Origin: ZC4RG29 sp964521255
GTDB lineage: Bacteria > Bacteroidota > Bacteroidia > Cytophagales > Cyclobacteriaceae
Direction of reading: 5' to 3'
Length of the DNA: 64,000 bases
Assembly: GCA_964521255.1 (NCBI GenBank)
Contig: CAZFRM010000002.1
Span: forward strand, 124,001-188,000
Of this stretch, positions 45,490-53,278 are shown piece after piece. Positions within the stretch are counted from its first letter, which is position 1; each line of letters begins with the position of its first letter. The notes under the pieces were generated by a model that saw nothing but the letters and a program-made list of their open reading frames with translations, made no database searches and was not told the origin of the DNA. Both the position numbers and the translations under genes were made by a program.

Positions 45490-45521
45490 ATATTGTCCGA
45501 AGGACTCCTACGGAGAATATT
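45489..45521. repeat. Quasi-palindrome (AATATT-TCCG-AGGACTCCT-CGGA-AATATT)
   Basis: A 33-nt near-perfect palindrome centred on GGACTCC, overlapping the end of the carboxylase gene. Its centre (CTCCTACGGAG) resembles the repeats at 55300-55480, so it may be a diverged copy of that family. Confidence 0.55.
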
Positions 45522-45533
45522 GAATAGTTGAAT
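45519..45533 (+). repeat. Left 15-bp inverted repeat flanking the four-helix-bundle gene
   Basis: ATTGAATAGTTGAAT, the exact inverse complement of 45921-45935. The pair brackets the complete gene at 45560-45919. Confidence 0.75.
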
Positions 45534-45559
45534 AATCCGTTGCCAAAAAAAAATAACGT

Positions 45560-45919
45560 ATGGAAAACAAAGCAGAATTTGTTAAGCAATTTCAAACCAG
45601 AACCAAGCAATTCGCATTGAATGCGGTCAAGTTATTCAGAAGTTTGCCAATGAACGAGGAAGGTAAAATAATCGGGAGGCAATTTCTTCGATCTGCACTC
45701 TCAGTAGGTGCTAATTATCGCGCTGTGTGCAGGGCCAGATCGAAAGCGGAATTGTTTGCCAAACTTAGTATTACCGTAGAAGAAGCTGATGAAGTATTAT
45801 ATTGGGTGGAGATTTTAGTGGAAGCAGAGTTGTTGAATGAAAGGGAAGTTTCTTCCTTTGTAAAAGAAGGAAATGAAATTTTGGCCGTCTTATCTACGGC
45901 ACGAAAGAATGCCCGATAG
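45560..45919 (+). CDS. Four-helix-bundle protein (S23/IVP family)
   Basis: The 119-residue protein shows the family pattern: an N-terminal FVKQFQTRTKQFALNAVKLF helix, then GKIIGRQFLRSALSVGANYR, AVCRARSKAELFAKLSITVE and EADEVLYWVEILVEAELL. Relatives are encoded in intervening sequences of 23S rRNA genes in several bacteria and, in Bacteroidota, as scattered single genes; a related fold (bAvd) helps diversity-generating retroelements. The function of the free-standing form is unknown. The gene sits between two housekeeping genes and is bracketed by perfect 15-bp inverted repeats, suggesting it was inserted as a unit. Confidence 0.88.
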   Translation: MENKAEFVKQFQTRTKQFALNAVKLFRSLPMNEEGKIIGRQFLRSALSVGANYRAVCRARSKAELFAKLSITVEEADEVLYWVEILVEAELLNEREVSSFVKEGNEILAVLSTARKNAR

Positions 45920-45920
45920 T

Positions 45921-45935
45921 ATTCAACTATTCAAT
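45921..45935 (-). repeat. Right 15-bp inverted repeat flanking the four-helix-bundle gene
   Basis: ATTCAACTATTCAAT, the exact inverse complement of 45519-45533. It begins 1 nt after the stop codon. Confidence 0.75.
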
Positions 45936-45959
45936 CCTTCAATATTCAATATTTTTCTA

Positions 45960-46814
45960 ATGGTTGATAAAGAATTAAAAGCGCTTATTTCCCTTCTCGA
46001 TGATGACGACGATCAGATTGTGTCGCATGTGGTGGAAAAAATACGAACGTTGGGAACTGATATTATTCCCTATTTAGAAGAAGAGTGGGAAAAAAATTTC
46101 AACCCGTATGTTCAACGCAGGATAGAAGAGTTGATACATGGATTACAGTACGAGTTGCTGAAAAATCGCCTGAAAGAATGGTATGAAAACGATGAGCAGG
46201 ATCTGCTTACCGGCATGTGGCTGGTAGCTACATACCAGTATCCTGATATAGAGTTAATAAAACTCAAACAGGATCTGGAACAGATTTATTATGAAGCATG
46301 GCTCGAGTTCAAACCTGATCTCTATCCGTTTGATCAGGTGAAGATCATCAATAGTGTTTTATTCAATAAGCTGAAATTCGGAGCCAACACAAAAAATTTT
46401 CATTCTCCCGGAAACTCCATGATCAATGTTGTGCTGGAAACACATAGAGGTAATCCTATTTCACTTTGTGTGATCTACATGTTGGTAGCACAAAAACTTA
46501 AGCTTCCTGTCTTCGGTGTAAACCTGCCCAATCTGTTTATCCTCACTTATAAAGATGATCGTACCCAGCAATTTTATATTAATGCTTTTAATCGTGGACT
46601 AATATTTTCACGACAGGATATTGAAAACTATATCAACGAGCTTCACCTTCCTCCACAAGATTCTTTTTACGAACCCTGCTCAAATCTTGAGATCATACGT
46701 CGCGTATTGCGAAACCTGGTAATGTCGTTCGACAAAATGGGTGAACATGCAAAGGCTGAAGAAGTGAAAGAGTTACTCTTGATTATCGCTGATGCAAGTG
46801 ATTTGGGAGTGTAA
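45960..46814 (+). CDS. SirB1/transglutaminase-like family protein
   Basis: With the ATG at 45960 the protein has 284 residues. The longer reading frame from 45873 overlaps the preceding gene and is rejected. The N-terminal third is helical with a HEAT-like look (LKALISLLDDDDDQIVSHVV). The second part has the SirB1 hallmark SMINVVLETHRGNPISLCVIY, where the Cys in SLC aligns with the transglutaminase-fold cysteine, followed by LKLPVFGVNLPNLFIL. Family members are widespread and their biochemical role is poorly known. Confidence 0.82.
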   Translation: MVDKELKALISLLDDDDDQIVSHVVEKIRTLGTDIIPYLEEEWEKNFNPYVQRRIEELIHGLQYELLKNRLKEWYENDEQDLLTGMWLVATYQYPDIELIKLKQDLEQIYYEAWLEFKPDLYPFDQVKIINSVLFNKLKFGANTKNFHSPGNSMINVVLETHRGNPISLCVIYMLVAQKLKLPVFGVNLPNLFILTYKDDRTQQFYINAFNRGLIFSRQDIENYINELHLPPQDSFYEPCSNLEIIRRVLRNLVMSFDKMGEHAKAEEVKELLLIIADASDLGV

Positions 46815-46914
46815 CCCACCCCACCCCTAAATCCCCTAAAGGGGACTTGAAAGTGAGTGCTTACGTAATAGTATCTCTTGGTCCCCTTTAGGGGATTTAG
46901 GGGTGGGGTGGGTT
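46813..46914. repeat. 34-bp perfect inverted repeat between convergent genes
   Basis: Positions 46813-46846 and 46881-46914 are perfect 34-bp inverse complements, built of CCCCACCCCTAAATCCCC and CTAAAGGGGAC. The stem contains part of the stop codons of both convergent genes. It would act as a strong bidirectional terminator. The CCCTAAATCCCCTAAAGGGG text is of the kind found as dispersed repeats in Bacteroidota. Confidence 0.88.
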
Positions 46915-47485
46915 AGGGGTTCTTCCTTATCACACATCCTACCGGCCTTACCTCTGTATTTTTTGGTTGCTGCGCTGCAAGTAGTGCGTTGATGGCATCC
47001 GTTAAATAATTTTCGCGCACATCATTTTGAACTTGTGCATTGTCGTCAATAGCCCCACGATAGAAAATGGAAAAAACACCTCCTGCGTTTTTCAGTATAA
47101 ATGCTTCCGGACTTTTTGTAGCCTTGAGCGATTTCATAATAGTCTGATTGCCATCTGCCAGGTATGCAGCACCTAATTTTGAGGCGCTTGATTTCATGAC
47201 TTCCGGAGACTGGGTTTCATTGAGGTGAGCATTTACAAAGATCACAGGAATTTTACTCCCAAAATCTCTGGCTATTTTTTGAAGGCGGCTTGAATAGTAT
47301 TGATCATAAGGACAATCCGCAGCATTGCTAGTGAAAATAATTACAACACCTGGGCTCGATTTGAAATCACTCAAAGAAACCGATTTTCCAGAGACAACAT
47401 CAGTGGCTGCAAAATTTCCGATTTGTTGAGCATAAACGCTTACGCTGATCAGGATCAGGATAAATACAGTAATGTACTTCTTCAT
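46913..47485 (-). CDS. Redoxin/thioredoxin-fold secreted protein
   Basis: The 190-residue protein has a signal peptide (residues 1-19, ending VYAQ) and a thioredoxin-like core: LSDFKSSPGVVIIFTSNAADCPYD at about 38-62, VIFVNAHLNETQSPEVMKSS, and the cis-Pro region SPEAFILKN. The active-site motif is CPYD with one Cys rather than CxxC, as in AhpC/redoxin relatives with CPY/CPF sites. A second Cys lies near the C-terminus. A periplasmic thiol function is likely. It overlaps the downstream-oriented phosphopantetheinyl transferase gene by 4 nt. Confidence 0.82.
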   Translation of the reverse strand: MKKYITVFILILISVSVYAQQIGNFAATDVVSGKSVSLSDFKSSPGVVIIFTSNAADCPYDQYYSSRLQKIARDFGSKIPVIFVNAHLNETQSPEVMKSSASKLGAAYLADGNQTIMKSLKATKSPEAFILKNAGGVFSIFYRGAIDDNAQVQNDVRENYLTDAINALLAAQQPKNTEVRPVGCVIRKNP

Positions 47486-48117
47486 TTAGGATTAGGTTTG
47501 TTTAAAACGACTATAAAATCCTCATGCATTTCGTAATACATAGGCACAATCGTATCATGGTTATTGACAATAATTCGGCCAGTTATTTCACCTGTAGAAT
47601 TGATAGAGAACGGGCTAATTTTTAGATTTTTTGCAAAAACAAGGTTCTTTTTACCGTGAACTTTCACCAATACCTCTTTTGCGCACCAGATTATGCAATG
47701 CTTTCTCACATCATTTCCCGCAATGGTTAATTCTTCTTCGTCAAGGATACGGGGCGCAATTCGCAAGAGCTTCTCTTTTGGCTGCTCAAGATCAATTCCG
47801 ACAGAGTCACTTTGATGCAAATAAGCCGCTACATAGGGAAAAGAGTGACTGAGCGAAAGGTGATAAGAAGATTCTGCCGGAAATGGTTTTCCATACTGAT
47901 CTTTAACAATGCCCCGGAAGGTAAGTCCTGATTTTTCCATTAAGGTCTTCACAAGCTTTCGACCTGCCATCCATTCTTTTCGTTTTACTGGATTTGTGAG
48001 TGATTCCGGCGCACTTCCAAAAACATTCTCATCTTCTAAAGACACATCATCTTCATCATCTATTCTCCATAAGCCCCAGGAATGATGATCATTACCAGTT
48101 ATTTTTTTCAATGGCAT
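47482..48117 (-). CDS. 4'-phosphopantetheinyl transferase superfamily protein
   Basis: The ATG at 48117 gives 211 residues and is preferred because the longer reading to 48228 would overlap the divergent WD40 gene start. The family attaches phosphopantetheine to acyl or peptidyl carrier proteins. Motifs are SYHLSLSHSFPYVAAYL (shifted P1b), SVGIDLEQ with the Mg-binding Asp and Glu, and IIWCAKEVLVKVHGKK, the W.xKE.xxK signature. It precedes the redoxin gene with a 4-nt overlap and is likely in the same operon. Confidence 0.86.
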   Translation of the reverse strand: MPLKKITGNDHHSWGLWRIDDEDDVSLEDENVFGSAPESLTNPVKRKEWMAGRKLVKTLMEKSGLTFRGIVKDQYGKPFPAESSYHLSLSHSFPYVAAYLHQSDSVGIDLEQPKEKLLRIAPRILDEEELTIAGNDVRKHCIIWCAKEVLVKVHGKKNLVFAKNLKISPFSINSTGEITGRIIVNNHDTIVPMYYEMHEDFIVVLNKPNPK

Positions 48118-48220
48118 TTGTTCGGTCGCACTTTGTGTTCCAATTTTGGTAAAATTTTCATAAACACATAAACCATTTTTGTTTACTGATCTAAATGCAG
48201 TAAGCAAGCTCAATTCGATA

Positions 48221-49141
48221 ATGTCCATTCAAGTTACCAGGCTCCATTCACTTACCGGTCATCGCGATAGTGTTTTTGCATTGCAAAGAGCATCAGCCGA
48301 CAACCTTTTTTTTTCAGGATCAGGTGATGGCATGGTTGTGTTATGGGATATGAATCAACCCGACAATGGTGATCTGATCGCTAAGCTTCCAAATTCTATA
48401 TATGCATTACATTATCACCACGAGCGTGATTTGGTTATTGCCGGGCATAATTACGAAGGAATTCATTTGCTGGACTGGAAGACTAAAGCAGAAGTTGGTT
48501 CGTTACAGTTAACGAAGGCGGCTGTTTTTGATCTGCAGTCCTGGGGGGACAAACTTTTTGTAGCAACAGGTGAAGGTAATGTCATCGTTGTTGATCTCGG
48601 CCGCCTTTCCATCTTAGACAAGATTAAGGTGAGTGAGAAAAGTGCGCGAACGATAGCCATTAATTTACAACGCGGTGAATTTGCTGTTGGCTACAGTGAT
48701 CATCACATCCGTATTTTCGACCTCGAAAATTATCGATTGAAGTTTGAATATATGGCACACAAGAACTCTGTCTTTACTTTACGCTACACACATGATGGAA
48801 ATTTTCTTCTCAGCGGAGCACGCGATGCACGGTTGAAAGCATGGGATGTCAACACCTCTTACAGCCTCAGCGCTGATGTGGTAGCGCATATGTATGCCAT
48901 AAATCACATTGAATTTAGCCCGGATAATAAACATTTCGTAACTTGTAGCCTTGATAAGTCCATCAAGGTTTGGGACGCAGCCGAGTTGAGACTCCTTAAA
49001 GTGATCGACAAAGCCCGCCATGCGGGACATGGCACATCGGTTAATAAATTACTGTGGACAGCTTACCAAAACCAATTGCTGAGTGCGAGTGATGACCGCA
49101 CAATATCGTGCTGGAAAATAAATTTTGAAACACCATTATGA
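48221..49141 (+). CDS. WD40 repeat protein
   Basis: The 306-residue protein is made of WD40 repeats. Clear ones are LTGHRDSVFALQRASADNLF with FSGSGDGMVVLWDM, HKNSVFTLRYTHDGNFLLSG with ARDARLKAWDV, and INHIEFSPDNKHFVTCSLDK with SIKVWDA, ending ASDDRTISCWKI. Seven blades fit the length. It should act as an interaction scaffold in the cytoplasm; no signal peptide is seen. The ATG at 48221 removes an unlikely N-terminal stretch of the longer frame. Its end overlaps the DivIVA gene by 4 nt (ATGA). Confidence 0.9.
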   Translation: MSIQVTRLHSLTGHRDSVFALQRASADNLFFSGSGDGMVVLWDMNQPDNGDLIAKLPNSIYALHYHHERDLVIAGHNYEGIHLLDWKTKAEVGSLQLTKAAVFDLQSWGDKLFVATGEGNVIVVDLGRLSILDKIKVSEKSARTIAINLQRGEFAVGYSDHHIRIFDLENYRLKFEYMAHKNSVFTLRYTHDGNFLLSGARDARLKAWDVNTSYSLSADVVAHMYAINHIEFSPDNKHFVTCSLDKSIKVWDAAELRLLKVIDKARHAGHGTSVNKLLWTAYQNQLLSASDDRTISCWKINFETPL

Positions 49142-49860
49142 GAGTAACACCATTAGAAATACGGCAAAAGTCTTTCGAAAAGCACTTTCGTGGATATGAT
49201 AAAGATGAAGTGAATGGTTTCCTTCTCACATTGTCACAGGAATGGGAACGAATCGTTGATGAGAACAAAGAGCTGCGAATAAAGCTTGAGTCAACGGAAC
49301 GTGAGGTGACGAAACTCCGTGAAGTAGAAACTTCATTGTACAAAACGTTAAAGACCGCCGAAGATACGGGAGCAAATGTAATTGGCCAGGCTCGCGCTGC
49401 AGCTGATCTTCATTTGAAAGAATCTCAAATGAATGCCAATGCCATCATCACAGAAGCCAAGACAAAAGCCAAAGATACTATTGATGAAGCCGAAGACAGA
49501 GCTAAGCAGATTATAATGGAGATGGAGGATCGGCTTAAATTAATGGCTGATAACTACAAGAAACTTGAATCGGCACGCGAAGAACTGATCTCTGAACTGA
49601 AACGCCTTGCCAGTGATACATTGGATAGAATTCAACGCGCAAGACAGGTATCAAAAGATTTTGATCCAGACAAATACGTTACAGAAGCTCGTAAAGAGAC
49701 GGCCAGCATTGTGTTCCCCAATGGTGAACGTACCAAACTCTCCTACCCTGAGCCAGTCATAGAAATAATCAAGGAGCAAATTATTGTAGAGCAAGAGACT
49801 GTTGTGGTTGAGTCTCAGCCGAAGAAAGTTCAGAAATCCTTTTTCGATAACATCGAATGA
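49138..49860 (+). CDS. DivIVA-domain protein
   Basis: The 240-residue protein opens with MRVTPLEIRQKSFEKHFRGY and DKDEVNGFLLTLSQEWERI, the conserved DivIVA/GpsB N-terminal lipid-binding and dimerisation domain. Residues about 35-175 are coiled coil. Proteins of this family bind curved membrane and organise division or polar factors. It sits between a WD40 gene and folB with 4-nt overlaps on both sides, indicating translational coupling. Confidence 0.87.
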   Translation: MRVTPLEIRQKSFEKHFRGYDKDEVNGFLLTLSQEWERIVDENKELRIKLESTEREVTKLREVETSLYKTLKTAEDTGANVIGQARAAADLHLKESQMNANAIITEAKTKAKDTIDEAEDRAKQIIMEMEDRLKLMADNYKKLESAREELISELKRLASDTLDRIQRARQVSKDFDPDKYVTEARKETASIVFPNGERTKLSYPEPVIEIIKEQIIVEQETVVVESQPKKVQKSFFDNIE

Positions 49861-50216
49861 CCGGAAGAGTTGCCCTCGAAGGGTTAGCATTTCATGCGCA
49901 TCATGGAGTCTATGCACATGAGCGGGATACCGGAAATAATTTTGAAGTCGATATTGCTGTAGAGACAGATTTCTCCCTCGGCGCCATGCGTGATGATCTG
50001 AATGGCACAGTAGACTACGAAATACTTTACCGCATTGTAAAGGCAGAAATGGAAAAGCCTTCCCATCTGATAGAAACTGTTGCTGAAAAAATTGTAAATG
50101 ATGTGTTGCGGGAAATACCTGCCGTTATAAAAGTTGAACTCACCATCGCAAAACTCACTCCACCAATTGGAGGAAAATGCCGGAGAGCGCTCGTTAGCAT
50201 CGAGAAAAAAAGGTGA
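49857..50216 (+). CDS. folB: Dihydroneopterin aldolase
   Basis: The 119-residue enzyme converts dihydroneopterin to 6-hydroxymethyl-dihydropterin in folate synthesis. It carries ALEGLAFHAHHGVYAHERDT, the VDIAVETDF strand, the NGTVDYEILYRIVKAEM segment and the active-site HLIETVAEKI region with the catalytic Glu, then KLTPPIGGKCRRALVSI with the Lys of the KxxPP motif. Its start overlaps the DivIVA gene, and it converges on the HesB gene with no gap. Confidence 0.93.
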   Translation: MTGRVALEGLAFHAHHGVYAHERDTGNNFEVDIAVETDFSLGAMRDDLNGTVDYEILYRIVKAEMEKPSHLIETVAEKIVNDVLREIPAVIKVELTIAKLTPPIGGKCRRALVSIEKKR

Positions 50217-50525
50217 TCAGGACTTTATTGGTGTATCGGTAAACGTAAAACCCTGCGCATCGGCGCCTGCATAATAATCTATTTCTTTACCCATTACATA
50301 CAGGGCATGTCCTTTATCGATGTATACCGTAATGCCAGACATAGTGTATGTAGTGTCCGTTTCTTTCAACTTATCAAACCCTACCATCAGTTGAGCGCCA
50401 CAACCACCTCCCCGCACACCAATACGGAGACCATAATCCTGAGGAATATTCTTGGTTTCCATAATTTTCCTGATCTCTTCTGCGGCACGTTCTGTGATCC
50501 TGACAGGTTCTATTTTTTCAAACAT
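50217..50525 (-). CDS. HesB/IscA-like iron-sulphur assembly protein, reduced cysteine set
   Basis: The 102-residue protein has the A-type carrier fold, with ITERAAEEIRKIME and the first conserved cysteine region LRIGVRGGGCGAQLMVGFDK. Canonical IscA/SufA proteins carry two more cysteines in a C-terminal CGCG motif; here the chain ends GFTFTDTPIKS without them, so only C42 remains. Either this is a clade with another function or cluster binding uses partner residues. It is transcribed toward folB. Confidence 0.82.
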   Translation of the reverse strand: MFEKIEPVRITERAAEEIRKIMETKNIPQDYGLRIGVRGGGCGAQLMVGFDKLKETDTTYTMSGITVYIDKGHALYVMGKEIDYYAGADAQGFTFTDTPIKS

Positions 50526-50652
50526 AATTGTGTTGAAAGTATTCTGTTGAGTTCCATAAAAATCCTGCTACTGGTACATAAACATTACAAGATAGATTTG
50601 GTGCCCCAAAATTATGCTAAATTTCAAACGCGATTAAAGTGATTGCAAGTTT

Positions 50653-51174
50653 ATGGATCCATTTATAGAATTTATTAAAATCCTTGTTCCAGCTTCGGTT
50701 GTACTGTATGCGGCATACCTTATGGTACGCACCTTTGTTCAAAAGGAAATAGAAATGAAAAAACTTGAGGTGCGGGGCCGTAGCATGGAAACCCTTTTAC
50801 CCAGCAGACTCCAGGCTTATGAACGAATGACTTTGTTTCTTGAGCGCATCGCTCCTCAAAATCTTCTCGTAAGGTTAAATACTTCGAACATGCCGGCACG
50901 CGAATTTCATCAGCTTCTCCTTAATGAAATCAGGAATGAGTATAACCATAATGTATCCCAACAGGTGTATATGAGTGAAGAAGTGTGGAGCCTGATTAAA
51001 GGTGCAAAAGAAGATCTCATTGTTACCATTAATGATTCATCCTCGCATATGGGAGCGGATTCTTCCAGTCTTGATCTTTCAAAAAAGATATTTGAGAAGA
51101 CAATCGAAAAAGAAGCCGATCCGATAATGCATGCGTTGTCGGAGCTTAAAAAAGAGATACAGCGTACTTTTTAG
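50653..51174 (+). CDS. DUF7935-like membrane-anchored protein
   Basis: The 173-residue protein has one N-terminal membrane helix (ILVPASVVLYAAYLMVRTFV, about 9-29), then a charged cytoplasmic domain with ESRSMETLLPSRLQAYERMT-like sequence (RGRSMETLLPSRLQAYERMT), PREFHQLLLNEI-like PAREFHQLLLNEIRNEYNHN and VWSLIKGAKEDLI. The pattern matches a Bacteroidota family I know only as DUF7935. Its function is unknown. Confidence 0.72.
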   Translation: MDPFIEFIKILVPASVVLYAAYLMVRTFVQKEIEMKKLEVRGRSMETLLPSRLQAYERMTLFLERIAPQNLLVRLNTSNMPAREFHQLLLNEIRNEYNHNVSQQVYMSEEVWSLIKGAKEDLIVTINDSSSHMGADSSSLDLSKKIFEKTIEKEADPIMHALSELKKEIQRTF

Positions 51175-51221
51175 CATGGAACTTGTAATGAAATGTTTTC
51201 GTTTATAGCATTCGATAGATT

Positions 51222-51626
51222 ATGAACTTTAAGAATATTTTCTTTCAAAAGGCTTTACAGCAAGCCTCTGGCATATTGAGCAGGAAAAACCGGCTATTAG
51301 GACTGGTCGCTCAATTATTTCACAAGAGCCAAAACATTAACTGGAAAAATGTAAATGCCACTTCACTCAAGTCGCATATCTGTGTTTTCGGGAGGTTAAG
51401 CAAAGCTTACGCGCTTGGTCACTACCGGGATGTTTCATGGAAAACAATGCTGCTCGTAGTAGCGGCTATTGTTTACTTTGTAAATCCCATGGATCTTTTG
51501 CCTGACCTTGTTCCTATTGCCGGGCTCACTGATGACTTTGCAGTATTGATGTGGGTGTACAGCTCCATTACTTCTGAAGTTGACAAATTCCTTACCTGGG
51601 AGCGGTCGCAGCTTCCACAATTGTGA
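51222..51626 (+). CDS. YkvA/DUF1232 membrane protein
   Basis: The 134-residue protein has the DUF1232 core AAIVYFVNPMDLLPDLVPIA followed by GLTDDFAVL, with a membrane helix around residues 83-100. This short motif is diagnostic for the YkvA family, whose role is unknown. The stop codon overlaps the GTG start of the next gene (GTGA). Confidence 0.86.
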   Translation: MNFKNIFFQKALQQASGILSRKNRLLGLVAQLFHKSQNINWKNVNATSLKSHICVFGRLSKAYALGHYRDVSWKTMLLVVAAIVYFVNPMDLLPDLVPIAGLTDDFAVLMWVYSSITSEVDKFLTWERSQLPQL

Positions 51627-52264
51627 AGACCGCATTAATAGCGGGTGCAACAGGGCTCATCGGTAATCAACTTTTAAACCTCTTACTGGATAGTAACCGG
51701 TACGACATCGTGAAAGCGGTGACACGAAAACCTATTCATCAGATCCACCAAAAACTTGAAAACTTTGTAATTGATCTTGACCAACTGCACGTTGATTCAA
51801 TTCAGCTAAAAGCAGATGATGTATTTTGTTGTCTCGGTACAACCATGAAACAAGCCGGCTCTAAACCGGCGTTTAGAAAAGTAGATTATGAATATCCTTT
51901 GACGTTAGCCCGACTAACGAAAGAACTGGGTGCTAAGCAATACCTTTTGGTTTCTGCCCTGGGGGCAAATAAGAATTCCTCTGTTTATTACAATCGTGTG
52001 AAAGGCGAAGTGGAGGAAGCTATTACCTCCGTTGGGTTTGATGCCTTACACATTTTCAGGCCGTCATTGTTACTTGGGCATCGCTCAGAAAAAAGATCAG
52101 GTGAAGGCGCGGCTACATTTCTATTTAAGTATTTTAATTTTCTGATTCCTGCAAAATACGATGCGATCGATTCAGACAAAGTCGCTAGCGCAATGCTACA
52201 TTATGCAATGCTCGAACAACGCGGAGTTCATATTCATGAATCAATGAGGTTGCAACAATTCTGA
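51623..52264 (+). CDS. NAD(P)-binding Rossmann protein (TIP30/HTATIP2-like)
   Basis: The 213-residue protein starts at a GTG overlapping the previous stop. The dinucleotide site is AGATGLIGNQLLNLLL (about residues 6-21), followed by DVFCCLGTTMKQAGSKPAFR, which matches the atypical SDR subgroup related to HTATIP2 (CLGTT..AGS..AFR), and YYNRVKGEVEEAI with the YxxxK catalytic pair, then IFRPSLLLGHR. The substrate is unknown. Confidence 0.86.
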   Translation: MKTALIAGATGLIGNQLLNLLLDSNRYDIVKAVTRKPIHQIHQKLENFVIDLDQLHVDSIQLKADDVFCCLGTTMKQAGSKPAFRKVDYEYPLTLARLTKELGAKQYLLVSALGANKNSSVYYNRVKGEVEEAITSVGFDALHIFRPSLLLGHRSEKRSGEGAATFLFKYFNFLIPAKYDAIDSDKVASAMLHYAMLEQRGVHIHESMRLQQF

Positions 52265-52313
52265 TCTCTTAACAACAATTGAATTATATTTATTCCACAA
52301 AAAATATAGTTCA

Positions 52314-52766
52314 ATGATCGCAGTCATTCAAAGGGTTATCAGCGCGTCGGTTAAAATTAATGGAGTATCTAAAGCCAGCATTGAGAAAGGACTACTTGTA
52401 TTGATAGGTTTCGAGGATGCAGACAATGACGAAGACATTGAATGGCTCTCTAATAAAATTGTAAACCTTAGAATTTTTGGTGATGCTGACGGTGTAATGA
52501 ATGTAAGTGTCAAAGATATTGCCGGTGATATTATTGCAGTAAGTCAATTTACGCTGCACGCCAGCACAAAGAAAGGTAATCGTCCTTCTTACCTTAAAGC
52601 CTCGAAACCTGAAATCGCCATTCCCTTGTACAACAGGTTTGTAAATTCATTGACGATCGCGTTGGGAAAAGCCGTTCAAACGGGAGAGTTTGGAGCCGAC
52701 ATGAAAGTTGAATTGATCAATGATGGGCCTGTCACCATAATTATTGACACAAAAAATAAAGTATGA
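52314..52766 (+). CDS. dtd: D-aminoacyl-tRNA deacylase
   Basis: The 150-residue enzyme removes D-amino acids (and glycine) from mischarged tRNAs. It begins MIAVIQRVISASVKINGV, has the SQFTLHASTKKGNRPSY catalytic block with the conserved Thr, and ends with the Gly-cisPro motif in NDGPVTIIID. Length and motif order match DTD1. Its stop overlaps the macro-domain start (ATGA). Confidence 0.96.
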   Translation: MIAVIQRVISASVKINGVSKASIEKGLLVLIGFEDADNDEDIEWLSNKIVNLRIFGDADGVMNVSVKDIAGDIIAVSQFTLHASTKKGNRPSYLKASKPEIAIPLYNRFVNSLTIALGKAVQTGEFGADMKVELINDGPVTIIIDTKNKV

Positions 52767-53278
52767 GTATTCGCCTCATCAAAGGTGACATTACAAAACT
52801 TGACGTATATGCAATCGTCAATGCGGCTAATAATAGTTTGCTAGGCGGAGGCGGTGTTGATGGCGCCATCCACAGAGCGGGTGGCCCTGCGATTTTGCAA
52901 GCATGCATTGAAATCAGGAATAAACAAGGAGGTTGCGCGACAGGAGAAGCCGTTATTACAACCGGCGGCAATCTGAAAGCCAGGTATGTTATTCATACAG
53001 TCGGGCCGGTTTGGTACGGAGGAAACAATAATGAAGAACTGCTATTGGCGAATGCTTATCGAAACAGCCTCAAACTGGCCAATGAGAACCGCGTCACTTC
53101 GTTGGCTTTCCCAAACATAAGTACCGGCGTTTATGGTTTCCCCAGGAAAAGAGCTGCAGAAATAGCTTTCAGTGAAGTAAGACTTTTTTTGGGTGGCGAT
53201 CATCCTTATGTCAGTGAAGTCACTTTCTGCTGTTTTGATGACGAAAACCTTGAGATCTATTCTGCTCTTTTGGGCTAA
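52763..53278 (+). CDS. Macro-domain ADP-ribose hydrolase (YmdB-like)
   Basis: The 171-residue protein has the macroD catalytic features: AIVNAANNSLLGGGGVDGAI (about 19-38), the IHTVGPVWYGG segment and ISTGVYGFPRKRAAEIAF (ADP-ribose loop). Members remove O-acetyl-ADP-ribose or ADP-ribose from proteins and nucleic acids. It overlaps dtd by 4 nt, a pairing consistent with one operon. Confidence 0.93.
   Translation: MSIRLIKGDITKLDVYAIVNAANNSLLGGGGVDGAIHRAGGPAILQACIEIRNKQGGCATGEAVITTGGNLKARYVIHTVGPVWYGGNNNEELLLANAYRNSLKLANENRVTSLAFPNISTGVYGFPRKRAAEIAFSEVRLFLGGDHPYVSEVTFCCFDDENLEIYSALLG

Noticed and set aside
45873..45959. Extended N-terminus of the SirB1-like gene
   Set aside because: It overlaps the preceding four-helix-bundle gene and one of its inverted repeats and has no family match.
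53193..53237. Most upstream start for the CarboxypepD_reg protein
   Set aside because: It lies deep inside the macro-domain gene and puts extra charged residues before the signal peptide.
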